From positions 1 through 64,000 of the forward strand of contig NZ_AUEA01000011.1 of NCBI RefSeq assembly GCF_000425745.1: 64,000 nt of DNA, in the 5' to 3' direction. The stretch is from Pseudomonas cremoricolorata DSM 17059 = NBRC 16634 (GTDB lineage Bacteria; Pseudomonadota; Gammaproteobacteria; Pseudomonadales; Pseudomonadaceae). Positions 36,390 to 44,176 of this stretch are shown one piece after another (the first letter of the stretch is position 1; the number at the start of each line of letters is the position of its first letter). A program made the translations under genes and the position numbers. Under the pieces are notes generated by a model. The model did not search any database. It was not told the origin of the DNA and saw nothing but the letters and a program-made list of their open reading frames with translations.

Positions 36390-37028
36390 ATGAAAGACCC
36401 CTATGCACCTGCCTTCTGGTGCACCGTCGTGGTTCTGGCCACCCTCAGCGCCGGCTACTACTACGGTATTCGCTCAGTCCAGCACATGCACCTGGCGGTG
36501 CAGTACCTCTACGCCGCAGCAGCCTTCACAGGCGCTGCGGCGCTGGCAGCCCTTGTCTGGGTGGCGTGGCGTTTCCTGCAGCTCAATCGCCGCGTCGTGC
36601 GCCAGGGTCACACCTTGCTGATCATCTGGAACACCAAAGTGGCGCTGCGCCGGGTCGAAACGGTGTTCGACCGCTATTTCTGGGGCAGCTACTGGCATTC
36701 GGGTCGCACGTTCGAAGAGGTCATGGGCGAACTCAAGGGCACGCCGCTGGAGCATAGCCTGGAGGTGCTCAAGCAGCAGTGCCGGGAGCTGGACCGTGAG
36801 ATCCACGACCCTCACCAGCACTGGTCAGCCAACGCCCGCGACCTCAGCAGCGTCGCCACGGCAATGGCCCGTGATCGCTACCGGCTCGATCTGAACGATC
36901 CCTCGGCGGCCCGTCAAGGCGCCACCGCCGTGCTCAATCGCGAGCTGGAAGTGCTGGTGTACACCTGGTCGGCACGCCTACGCAGCTTCGATCACCAACT
37001 CGACGAGCTGGAGCAGGCATACCACTGA
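36390..37028 (+). CDS. Uncharacterised membrane protein
   Basis: A 212-residue protein with two membrane segments close to the N-terminus (about 8-26 and 38-62) and a basic/acidic helical cytoplasmic part (about 63-212), with Trp/Tyr-rich FDRYFWGSYWHSGRTFEEV near 90-108. GGGGAGGG precedes the ATG. I do not recognise a family. It ends one base before the stop of the convergent CBS gene. Confidence 0.72.
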   Translation: MKDPYAPAFWCTVVVLATLSAGYYYGIRSVQHMHLAVQYLYAAAAFTGAAALAALVWVAWRFLQLNRRVVRQGHTLLIIWNTKVALRRVETVFDRYFWGSYWHSGRTFEEVMGELKGTPLEHSLEVLKQQCRELDREIHDPHQHWSANARDLSSVATAMARDRYRLDLNDPSAARQGATAVLNRELEVLVYTWSARLRSFDHQLDELEQAYH

Positions 37029-37029
37029 C

Positions 37030-37473
37030 TCAGGCCGTTTCACCGCGAATGTACTGTTCCAGCTGCAGAATCAACCCGGCCTGTTCGGCAATGGTTTCCT
37101 TGACCAGGTCTCCGATCGACAACAACCCCAGCAACTTGCCGTTGTGCACCACCGGCAAGTGGCGCAGGTGGCGGTTGGTCATCAGGTTCATGCAGTACTC
37201 GAGGTTGTGCTTGGGCTCGACCGTGACCACCGGCGCGCTCATGATTTCGCGCACCGGCGTGGCGGCCGAAGAGCGCCCCTTGAGCACCAGTTTGCGCGCG
37301 TAGTCGCGCTCACTGACGATACCCACCACCTGGCCGTCTTCCAGCACCGGCAGGGCACCGATGTTCTTCTCTGCCAGCAGCTTGAGGGCATCGAGCACCG
37401 AGTCATCAGGGCCGATGGAATACACGGTCTGGTGCTCAGCCTTGCTCTTGAGGATTTGTTCGACGTTTTTCAT
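37030..37473 (-). CDS. CBS-domain pair protein
   Basis: A 147-residue protein made of two CBS domains (about 12-65 and 75-130), a Bateman module that usually binds adenine nucleotides. LLAEKNIGALPVLEDGQVVGIVSERDYARK is the first typical core and HLRHLPVVHNGKLLGLLSIGDLVK the second. With no catalytic domain attached, it probably senses energy state for a partner. AGAGG precedes the ATG at 37473. Confidence 0.9.
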   Translation of the reverse strand: MKNVEQILKSKAEHQTVYSIGPDDSVLDALKLLAEKNIGALPVLEDGQVVGIVSERDYARKLVLKGRSSAATPVREIMSAPVVTVEPKHNLEYCMNLMTNRHLRHLPVVHNGKLLGLLSIGDLVKETIAEQAGLILQLEQYIRGETA

Positions 37474-37772
37474 ACAGACCTCTGCGGGTGGAGTCAGCCC
37501 TGGGGGCGCCAGTGCCTCAAGCATCCTGCACGGCGGGCTGGCCGGCAACGCAGAAAACGGCATCGACCCGATTGAAAAACGCCATGAGCGGTTCAAGGCG
37601 ACGATCTGCACAACGCAAGACCCGCTGCGTCGCAGCCAGAACGCCTCCAGCCCTGTATACACAGGTGCTTGCGCGCCCCGATCAGACATCTCCCAGGCAA
37701 GCCGCGCCCGGTCTGATGGTTTATGGCCGCTCTCAGTCGTTTCCTGGGTATACCGATAATCAAGGAGTCGTG
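37474..37772. other. Gap between the CBS gene and a divergent membrane protein
   Basis: 299 bp. The plus-strand frame of the next gene stays open to 37488, but the extra codons give an arginine/serine-rich, non-protein-like stretch. GATAAT at 37755-37760 is a possible -10 region for the downstream gene. Nothing else was found. Confidence 0.4.
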
Positions 37773-38498
37773 ATGAAACTCGCCGAATGGGCCGACCTGC
37801 AAGACCTGTACAAGCAAAGCCGCCGCCGGCCGAACAAGCTGCTGTTCACCTGGAGCGCGGTCAGAGCGCTATGGCCGATGTGGGCGGCCGCTGCTGCAAC
37901 CCTGCCATTGGTGCTTTTTGCAGCCCTGGGCATGGCCTACCCGGTGCTGATTCCCTTCTGCTACATGCTGTTGCTGCCCTGGGCTATGGCCCTGTACTTG
38001 ACCCGCATGGCAGCGCTGCGCACCGTGTACCCGGCAGAGTTCGCCGAGCACGCCATTGACCGGCAATCTGCCTTGGGCAAGGAAAACATTCTTTGTTATG
38101 CGTTTTTCCTCGAAGCGGTGCGCGCTGCCGGTTATACCGCTGAACGCCTGCGCGGGCTGTCGAGCTATGCGGATCTGGCCTGCAAGCCGGCAAGGCCCGG
38201 GCTGGCAGCGAACCTCGGCTTTGCCTCGATGATCGGTCTGATCATCGCCTTGAGTGCAGAAGCCATGAAAGCCAGCGCGTTGTTCGCCCTGGGAAAGGGC
38301 TGGGTCGTGGTCATGCTGGCCATGGCGGCAGGGTTTCTGTACTGGCTGATTCTCGACGGTATCCACAGCATTGCGTATGAGCGGGCGTGGATTAAGCGAT
38401 ACCTGGAGATGGCAGCGTGTGATCTTGAAGCGCAGGGAGTCAATGCGTCCTGGGACGCATCGGATGCGTTCGCGGAACCTGCGCTGCTCCGGGGCTAA
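37773..38498 (+). CDS. Uncharacterised membrane protein
   Basis: A 241-residue protein with about four hydrophobic segments: two adjacent (about 33-78), and two later (about 150-172 and 180-202). The soluble part between them is Ala/Arg-rich. AAGGAG lies 6 bases before the ATG. No family is recognised; it could belong to a Pseudomonas-specific membrane group. Confidence 0.72.
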   Translation: MKLAEWADLQDLYKQSRRRPNKLLFTWSAVRALWPMWAAAAATLPLVLFAALGMAYPVLIPFCYMLLLPWAMALYLTRMAALRTVYPAEFAEHAIDRQSALGKENILCYAFFLEAVRAAGYTAERLRGLSSYADLACKPARPGLAANLGFASMIGLIIALSAEAMKASALFALGKGWVVVMLAMAAGFLYWLILDGIHSIAYERAWIKRYLEMAACDLEAQGVNASWDASDAFAEPALLRG

Positions 38499-38528
38499 CG
38501 CCGCTTCTAATAGGATGTGCGGTCTCTA

Positions 38529-38568
38529 TAGGAGTGGCTTTAGCCGCGATGGACTGCGAAGCAGTCCC
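38529..38568. repeat. Degenerate REP-like element
   Basis: ATAGGAGTGGCTTTAGCCGC followed by a GGACTGC-GAA-GCAGTCC hairpin (38551-38567) resembles the GTAGGAGCGGCTTTAGCCGC repeats scattered between genes in fluorescent pseudomonads. Only one copy is seen in this window. Confidence 0.5.
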
Positions 38569-38688
38569 AATCAACGTGCTATCACGCTTGACTGAATAGC
38601 ATCATGGCAGTGCAGGGCCTATGCCCGCACTGCCTCAGGCGCCGATGCAACCTGTTCGACAATCCCGCGTGTCCGCGTTGACGACCGC

Positions 38689-40038
38689 TCAGGCAACCCT
38701 GCCTTTACGCCTGATGTAGACCACACCCCAGAGCACCCCCAACACTGCTGCCATGGTCGACGCACCCAGCACGCTCAGCTTCGCGGCAGCCAGCTGCTGC
38801 GCGTCGTTGAAGGCCAGTCCGGCAATGAAAATGGACATGGTGAAGCCGATACCCGCCAGCAGACCCACCAGCGCCACACCGCCCCATGTCACGTGGTCGG
38901 GCAGCTTGCACAGGCCCAGCCGAACCAGAATGAAAGTGGCCAGCATCACACCCACCGGTTTACCCAGTACCAGCGCCGTCACCACCCCGGAGACGATATG
39001 CACGACCTCCGAGTTGTCGAACCGGGTTCCGCCGAGGTCGACCCCTGCGTTGGCCAACGCGAACAGCGGCATGATCAGGAACGCCACCCAGGGATGCAGG
39101 CTTTGTTGCACGCGCAGCACTGGCGGCATGACCTCGCGTTCAGCCACGCGGATCTGCTTGAGGGGGCTGGCAATTGCCTTTTGATCCCGGTCCAGACGGT
39201 GCAGCAGTTCGTTGAATGCCTTGGACATGATTTCAACGGGACGTTCGTGGGAAGGCATCGATTTCACCGGAGTGATGAGGCCGAGCACCACGCCCGCCAG
39301 GGTCGGGTGAACGCCCAGCTTCAACAGGCCACTCCAGACGATGACGCCAGGCACCAGGTAGGCCCAGGCCAGACCAATGCCCATGCGCTGCAAGGCGAAT
39401 ACCATACCCAGGCCGGCACCGGCGATCAGCAGGCCCGAGTAGTCCAGGGTCGAGGTATAGAACACAGCGATGATCACGATGGCGGCAATGTCATCGATGA
39501 TGGCCAGGGCCAGCAGGAAGATCCGCAGATTCGCCGGGATCGATTTGCCCAGCAACGCCAGCACACCGACGGCGAAGGCGATGTCGGTAGCCGTTGGAAC
39601 CGCCCAGCCGTGGGAGGTGGCGGATGTGTTGAAGGCCAGATAGATGGCTGCAGGCACCAGTACGCCGCCCAGTGCCGCACCGACAGGCAGCGTCGCCATG
39701 CGCAGGTTCGACAGCGAGCCATCCTGGATTTCCTGTTTGATCTCCATGCCCACGACCAGGAAGAAGATGGTCATCAGCCCATCGTTGACCAGAAAGTGCA
39801 GTGATTGAGCGAGGGTGATCGAACCGATGCTCAGGGCGACTTCGGTGTGCCAGAACGCCTCGTAGGTGGCATTGGCCGGGCTGTTCGCCCAGACCAGCGC
39901 GGTGATTGCAGCCAGCATCAGAACGATACCGCTGACCGCTTCGATATGACTGAAACGCTCGAACGCGGCCATGGCGCGCGTCGTCAGAATCTGGGGGCGT
40001 GGAATGGATCGTGTGGCCGGGGTGTTGGGCGCAGGCAT
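38689..40038 (-). CDS. nhaA: Na+/H+ antiporter NhaA
   Basis: A 449-residue inner-membrane antiporter with 12 hydrophobic segments, exporting Na+ or Li+ in exchange for protons at alkaline pH. The conserved acidic residues are D152 (PTATDIAFA) and the pair D182-D183 (AIIDDIAA), equivalent to E. coli D133, D163 and D164. The N-terminus is extended by about 20 residues compared with E. coli, so a later start such as M23 is possible. It is a single gene. Confidence 0.96.
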   Translation of the reverse strand: MPAPNTPATRSIPRPQILTTRAMAAFERFSHIEAVSGIVLMLAAITALVWANSPANATYEAFWHTEVALSIGSITLAQSLHFLVNDGLMTIFFLVVGMEIKQEIQDGSLSNLRMATLPVGAALGGVLVPAAIYLAFNTSATSHGWAVPTATDIAFAVGVLALLGKSIPANLRIFLLALAIIDDIAAIVIIAVFYTSTLDYSGLLIAGAGLGMVFALQRMGIGLAWAYLVPGVIVWSGLLKLGVHPTLAGVVLGLITPVKSMPSHERPVEIMSKAFNELLHRLDRDQKAIASPLKQIRVAEREVMPPVLRVQQSLHPWVAFLIMPLFALANAGVDLGGTRFDNSEVVHIVSGVVTALVLGKPVGVMLATFILVRLGLCKLPDHVTWGGVALVGLLAGIGFTMSIFIAGLAFNDAQQLAAAKLSVLGASTMAAVLGVLWGVVYIRRKGRVA

Positions 40039-40229
40039 GGCGACTCCGCGCTAGCGGCCCGACCAGCGTTGGATTTTTAACCTGCGATTCAAGCCACATG
40101 CCTGACGCACCCTGGGCGCCATAGTAATTGTCGACGAGGGCGGGAGCAATCATGCTTGCCGTGTCGTTGCTTGAATGGCCAAGCCCCGCAGCGTTGCAGG
40201 ATCATCCCGACTACACAGGCTGAGGTGTC

Positions 40230-40820
40230 ATGAGGTACATCGTATTCATCAGTGAACAACCCTGCCCCGACGGTCTCTACACCGGTCCGGTCGCGCCGCA
40301 GGATGCCGACTATTTCACCCGAGGCGTGATGCCTCATCTGCGACCGTTGAGCGATGAGGAGTATCTCCACGGCCCCGCCGCTTTGCTCCACACCGGTGCG
40401 CGTTACAGCTACATCGTCAGCGGCGCAGACATTTACTGGTGCGTGGAATGGGAGCCAGGGCTCGTCGTGGTGAAGTGCTCGCCGGATGGCCGCATGGCCT
40501 GGACAGCGCTGCGCTCGCCCGTGCCCAACTTCGGAGGTCGTCCGGCCTCCGAAGTCGAGATGGCCCAGTTCGACGAAGACGAGGAGAACCCTCAATACAA
40601 TCTGGTTTTCACGAGCTGGGATGCCCAGTTCGACGAAGACCACAGAACCTGGGGCGCCTTCGAACCCGCGTCACCCGGCGAAGAAGCCGCCTTCAACGCA
40701 GCCATGAGTCACGCCAACAGGTTGTCGACACAGTATGAGCGCGACGACCAGCAGCATGGTGAGTGCCTGGCACGTTTCACCGCCCATTGCGCAGAAGGTA
40801 TTCGGGTCAACGCATCGTGA
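40230..40820 (+). CDS. Uncharacterised protein with a short internal duplication
   Basis: A 196-residue soluble protein without signal peptide or known motif. It contains AQFDEDE at about 112-118 and AQFDEDH at about 132-138, encoded by an identical 18-base stretch (40563-40580 and 40623-40640) exactly 60 bases apart, a sign of an in-frame duplication. The start MRYIVFISEQPCPDGLY looks like a beta strand. Function is unknown. Confidence 0.7.
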   Translation: MRYIVFISEQPCPDGLYTGPVAPQDADYFTRGVMPHLRPLSDEEYLHGPAALLHTGARYSYIVSGADIYWCVEWEPGLVVVKCSPDGRMAWTALRSPVPNFGGRPASEVEMAQFDEDEENPQYNLVFTSWDAQFDEDHRTWGAFEPASPGEEAAFNAAMSHANRLSTQYERDDQQHGECLARFTAHCAEGIRVNAS

Positions 40821-40846
40821 ACGGGTCGAGGCTGGCGCCAGGCAAC

Positions 40847-40888
40847 GAAAAAGGCCCCGTATAGAGCGAGCTATACGGGGCCTTTTCT
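40847..40888. terminator. Strong bidirectional terminator
   Basis: A perfect 14-bp stem AAGGCCCCGTATAG/CTATACGGGGCCTT (40851-40864 with 40871-40884), 6-base loop, A-run on one side and T-run on the other. It can end both the 40230 gene and the tRNA-Arg transcript from the minus strand. Confidence 0.93.
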
Positions 40889-40962
40889 TGTGCTGCTGCT
40901 TCCCCCTTGTACCCACGCTGCCAAGGCAGCATCTGGGGTGATGGGGTGAGTGCTGATGTGTA

Positions 40963-41039
40963 TGGCGCACTCGGCGGGATTCGAACCCACGACCACTGCC
41001 TTCGGAGGGCAATACTCTATCCAGCTGAGCTACGAGTGC
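40963..41039 (-). tRNA. tRNA-Arg (anticodon CCG)
   Basis: A 77-base cloverleaf on the minus strand: acceptor GCACTCG/CGAGTGC with an encoded CCA end, D-arm GCTC...GAGT, anticodon stem TTGCC/GGCAG with loop CTCCGAA (anticodon CCG), and T-arm GTGGGTTCGAATCCCGC. It reads CGG arginine codons. I saw no second copy of its 3' end nearby, so no integrated element is implied. Confidence 0.96.
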
Positions 41040-41105
41040 AACGGGGCGCAATGATACCCATCTCGTTGCATCGCGTCCATCGCCTTGATCCTGGGTGTTT
41101 TTTCC

Positions 41106-41420
41106 TTACTGGCCGGGTGCGTTCTGCGCCAGGATGGCGTTGGCCAGATCCATGTCGCTGGCTTTGACCTCTGGGTTGTCCTGACGCACTTGCCGCATGG
41201 CGGCTTCCAGGAACGGGCCGCGAATGGCGCCGTCACTGGCGACGAAGCTGCCGGCATCTTCCTGTGCGGCGGCGACGAGCTTGTGGTCCTTGAAGGTCAG
41301 GTAGGTCGAGCCGGTGGTGGCACCGGATGACAGGACATCGCGCCAGAACCCGCTGGCCATGGCAGAACCGACAGGTAGTGCGAGCAGGGCGGCAGTAGCG
41401 ATGACGATTGGCAGGCGCAT
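41106..41420 (-). CDS. DUF2388 family exported protein
   Basis: A 104-residue protein with a signal peptide (about 1-22, cut near AMA-SGFW) and the DUF2388 pattern SSGATTGSTYLTFKDHKLVAAAQEDAGSFVASDG. These small periplasmic proteins are widespread in Pseudomonas, often in several copies, with no known function. It lies just upstream of the tRNA-Arg gene on the same strand. Confidence 0.88.
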   Translation of the reverse strand: MRLPIVIATAALLALPVGSAMASGFWRDVLSSGATTGSTYLTFKDHKLVAAAQEDAGSFVASDGAIRGPFLEAAMRQVRQDNPEVKASDMDLANAILAQNAPGQ

Positions 41421-41513
41421 GATGGACGAACCTCGGTGGTGACCCGGCTGAAAGTGCTATATCGATCTAAATTCAGGTAGCAAGTTCCCGGTTCGCGGGG
41501 GTGACATCGGTGC

Positions 41514-43205
41514 TCAACCGCAGACGCGCATGACCTCCTGCAAGCTCGTCAGGCCTTGTGCCACTTTCTCTTCGCCACACTGGCGCAGTTCGCGCAGGCC
41601 TTCGCTGGCCGCCTGTTGCCGCAGCCGCTGCACATCGGCGCCGGCATCGATCTGCTGGCGCAGGCCATCGCTCATCAGCAACAGTTCGAACAGGCCGGTG
41701 CGGCCGTGGTAGCCAGTATTGCGGCAGGTCGGGCAGGTACGTACGTCGGCGCCTGCCGGAGCACGGCAGTGGGTGCACAGCGTGCGCACCAGACGCTGCG
41801 CCATGACGCCTGCCAGCGTGGCCTTGATCAGGTAATCGGCCACGCCCAGCTCTTGCAGGCGAGTGATGGCGCTGCAGGCGTCGTTGGTGTGCAGGGTCGA
41901 GAGCACCAGATGGCCGGTCAGCGCCGCCTGGATCGCCACCTGGGCGGTTTGCTGATCACGGATCTCGCCGATCATGATCACGTCGGGGTCCTGGCGCAGC
42001 AGTGCGCGAACGCCACCGGCGAAATCGAGCTCCAGTGCGGGGTTGACCTGAAGCTGGCTGAAGCTCGGTTGCAGGCGTTCGATAGGGTCTTCGATGGTGC
42101 ACAGGTTGATCTGCGGGCAGGCCAGATGGTCGAGGCTGGCATAGAGGGTCTGGGTCTTGCCCGACCCGGTCGGGCCGGTCACCAGAATGATGCCCTGGCG
42201 CCGTTGCAACAGGCTCAGCCAGCGCTCCAGCAGCGCACCCTGCAGGCCAAGTGGGGCGAAACCCTGCTGCAATTGCTGGGCATCGAACAGACGTAGCACC
42301 AGTTTTTCCCCGAACGGCGTGGGCAGGCTGGAGGCGCGCAATTCCAGTTCGCGGCCATCGGCCAGACGCTGCTGCAGCCGCCCATCCTGCGCTCGACGTC
42401 GTTCGGCGACGTTCATCCGCGCCAGGTGCTTGAGGCGACTGCTCAGTGCCAGCATGACGTTGCCCGGGAAGTGGTACACCGGGTGCAACAGACCATCGAT
42501 GCGGTAGCGCAACTGGCCCTGCTCGCGCTGCGGTTCCAGGTGGATATCGCTGGCGCGCTGCTCGACGGCGTACTGCAGGATCCAGTCGACCAGGCCGATG
42601 ATGTGCGCGTCCTCGGCGCTGGACTCCTGCTGGCGGCGGCTGGGCTCGAGCAGCTGGCGCAGGTGCTCGATGCTGCTGCCGTGCTGCTGGCTGGCGCCCG
42701 CCACGCGCTCGGCCAGTTGCAAGGATGCCTGGCTGAGCTTGCGGATCAGCACCGGGCTGGCCAATACGCGATCGATGCTCAGCCCGAGGCTGCTGCCAAG
42801 GTCAGCCTCCCAGTCGTGCTGGTAGGGTTGCGCGCTGGCGATGGTGATGGCATTGGCCGAGACCCTGATCGGCAGGATGGCATGGCGCTCGGCGAAGGCC
42901 GGCGAAATCAACGCACTGGTGCGGCTGAGGTCCAGTTGTAGCGGGTCGAGGTGCAGGTACGGTTGGCCGACCTTCTTCGCCAGCCAGCGGCACAACCAGT
43001 CCATGTCCAGGCGTTGGCCAGGGGCCTGAAGGTCTTCCAGGGCCAGGCTGGCGATGGTTTCCAGCGGGTGGCTGCGCGGGTGCGCCTCGGCGCTGTCCAG
43101 CGCGGCCAGTACCGCACTGGCGGGCAGGTGCTGTTCAGCGAGCAGTGTGTCGAGCAGGCGGTTGAGGTCGAGCGAGCGGTCGTGGGCGCAGTACATGGCG
43201 GGCAT
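41514..43205 (-). CDS. GspE/PulE family secretion or pilus ATPase, orphan
   Basis: A 563-residue AAA+-like secretion ATPase. An N-terminal MshEN-type domain (about 60-150) is followed by the catalytic domain: Walker A GPTGSGKT at 344-351, Walker B around DPDVIMIGEIRD (407-417), and the zinc tetracysteine C477-C480 and C491-C494, as in GspE and PilB. It would power a type II secretion or type IV pilus-like assembly, but no other gene of such a machine is nearby. It may serve a machine encoded elsewhere. Confidence 0.9.
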   Translation of the reverse strand: MPAMYCAHDRSLDLNRLLDTLLAEQHLPASAVLAALDSAEAHPRSHPLETIASLALEDLQAPGQRLDMDWLCRWLAKKVGQPYLHLDPLQLDLSRTSALISPAFAERHAILPIRVSANAITIASAQPYQHDWEADLGSSLGLSIDRVLASPVLIRKLSQASLQLAERVAGASQQHGSSIEHLRQLLEPSRRQQESSAEDAHIIGLVDWILQYAVEQRASDIHLEPQREQGQLRYRIDGLLHPVYHFPGNVMLALSSRLKHLARMNVAERRRAQDGRLQQRLADGRELELRASSLPTPFGEKLVLRLFDAQQLQQGFAPLGLQGALLERWLSLLQRRQGIILVTGPTGSGKTQTLYASLDHLACPQINLCTIEDPIERLQPSFSQLQVNPALELDFAGGVRALLRQDPDVIMIGEIRDQQTAQVAIQAALTGHLVLSTLHTNDACSAITRLQELGVADYLIKATLAGVMAQRLVRTLCTHCRAPAGADVRTCPTCRNTGYHGRTGLFELLLMSDGLRQQIDAGADVQRLRQQAASEGLRELRQCGEEKVAQGLTSLQEVMRVCG

Positions 43206-43269
43206 CCTTGCCGGGCGGGTGTCGGCAGTCAGGTTAGCCAGCCACCTGGCCCGGCGCGCTGCGCCGCGG

Positions 43270-43581
43270 TTACAGAATCTTGCCGCAACCGTGCAGTGAC
43301 ACGTCGGCCACGCAGATCAGGTTGCGCAGCTTGTGCGCGATCAGTTCGGCGCGGTGCCAGGTGAGGCCACCTACGGCGATGTGTACGGAAAATAGCTCAT
43401 CGGTCTGGCTCGCCTGCACGTGGTGCGGGGTCAGCGATTGCAGGGCGAACAGGTTGAGGATTCGGCACAGGCTGTCGGGTTCGGCTTCCACGCGAATGTC
43501 GTAGTTCACCTGCACCTGCGCGGCTGGGGTTGCCCAGGCGTCCGGGCGAGAAAGGGTATCGAGATTGACCAGTGCGTTCAT
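43270..43581 (-). CDS. Small ACT-like regulatory protein
   Basis: A 103-residue protein; residues about 25-100 (VNYDIRVEAEPDSLCRILNLFA, then a second strand set ending LICVADVSLH) look like a beta-alpha-beta ACT domain of the IlvM type. ACT domains bind amino acids. The ATG at 43581 follows GGAGG by 6 bases. It is divergent from an Lrp/AsnC regulator gene, 124 bp away. The ACT assignment is by pattern only. Confidence 0.7.
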   Translation of the reverse strand: MNALVNLDTLSRPDAWATPAAQVQVNYDIRVEAEPDSLCRILNLFALQSLTPHHVQASQTDELFSVHIAVGGLTWHRAELIAHKLRNLICVADVSLHGCGKIL

Positions 43582-43705
43582 GCATGCCTCCACAGGGATG
43601 CGAGCATTCTGACAGGAGGCTTGTGGGTTTTTTTCGCTAACATGACCCTGTTTGGCGTTACCGGCCAATTGTTCTATTCGGTTTTGCCCTTGAGGAGAAT
43701 TGATT

Positions 43706-44176
43706 ATGCGCACCGAGCTGGACGCCTACGACCGCCGCATCCTCGCCCTGTTGCAGGACGACGCATCACTGTCCAGCGCGCAGATCGCCGAACAGGTCGG
43801 GCTGTCGCAGTCGCCGTGCTGGCGGCGCATTCAGCGGCTCAAGGAGGAGGGGGTGATTCGCGCTCAGGTGACGTTGCTCGATCGCAAGAAAGTCGGCCTG
43901 GATACGCAGATTTTCGCCGAGGTCAAACTCAACGCCCACGGCCGCTCCAACTTCGCCGAATTCACCGAGGCGATTCGCGGTTTTCCGGAGGTGCTGGAGT
44001 GCTATGTGCTGATGGGCTCGGTGGATTTTTTGCTGCGCATCGTGACTGCCGACATCGAGGCCTACGAGCGCTTCTTCTTTGAAAAACTGTCGAACGTGCC
44101 CGGCATTCAGGAGGTGAACTCGATCGTCGCGCTGTCGGAGATCAAGTCCACCACCAGCCTGCCATTAACGCGCTGA
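43706..44176 (+). CDS. Lrp/AsnC family transcriptional regulator
   Basis: A 156-residue Lrp family protein: an N-terminal winged helix-turn-helix (about 6-60, SSAQIAEQVGLSQSPCWRRIQRL) and a C-terminal RAM/AsnC effector domain (about 70-150). It should respond to an amino acid. I chose the ATG at 43706, 8 bases after GAGGAG. It is convergent with the CYTH-CHAD gene, overlapping it by 12 bases. Confidence 0.9.
   Translation: MRTELDAYDRRILALLQDDASLSSAQIAEQVGLSQSPCWRRIQRLKEEGVIRAQVTLLDRKKVGLDTQIFAEVKLNAHGRSNFAEFTEAIRGFPEVLECYVLMGSVDFLLRIVTADIEAYERFFFEKLSNVPGIQEVNSIVALSEIKSTTSLPLTR

Noticed and set aside
40963..41039. tRNA-Arg as an integration site for a mobile element
   Set aside because: No integrase and no repeat of the tRNA 3' end in the window; flanking genes look like core genome.
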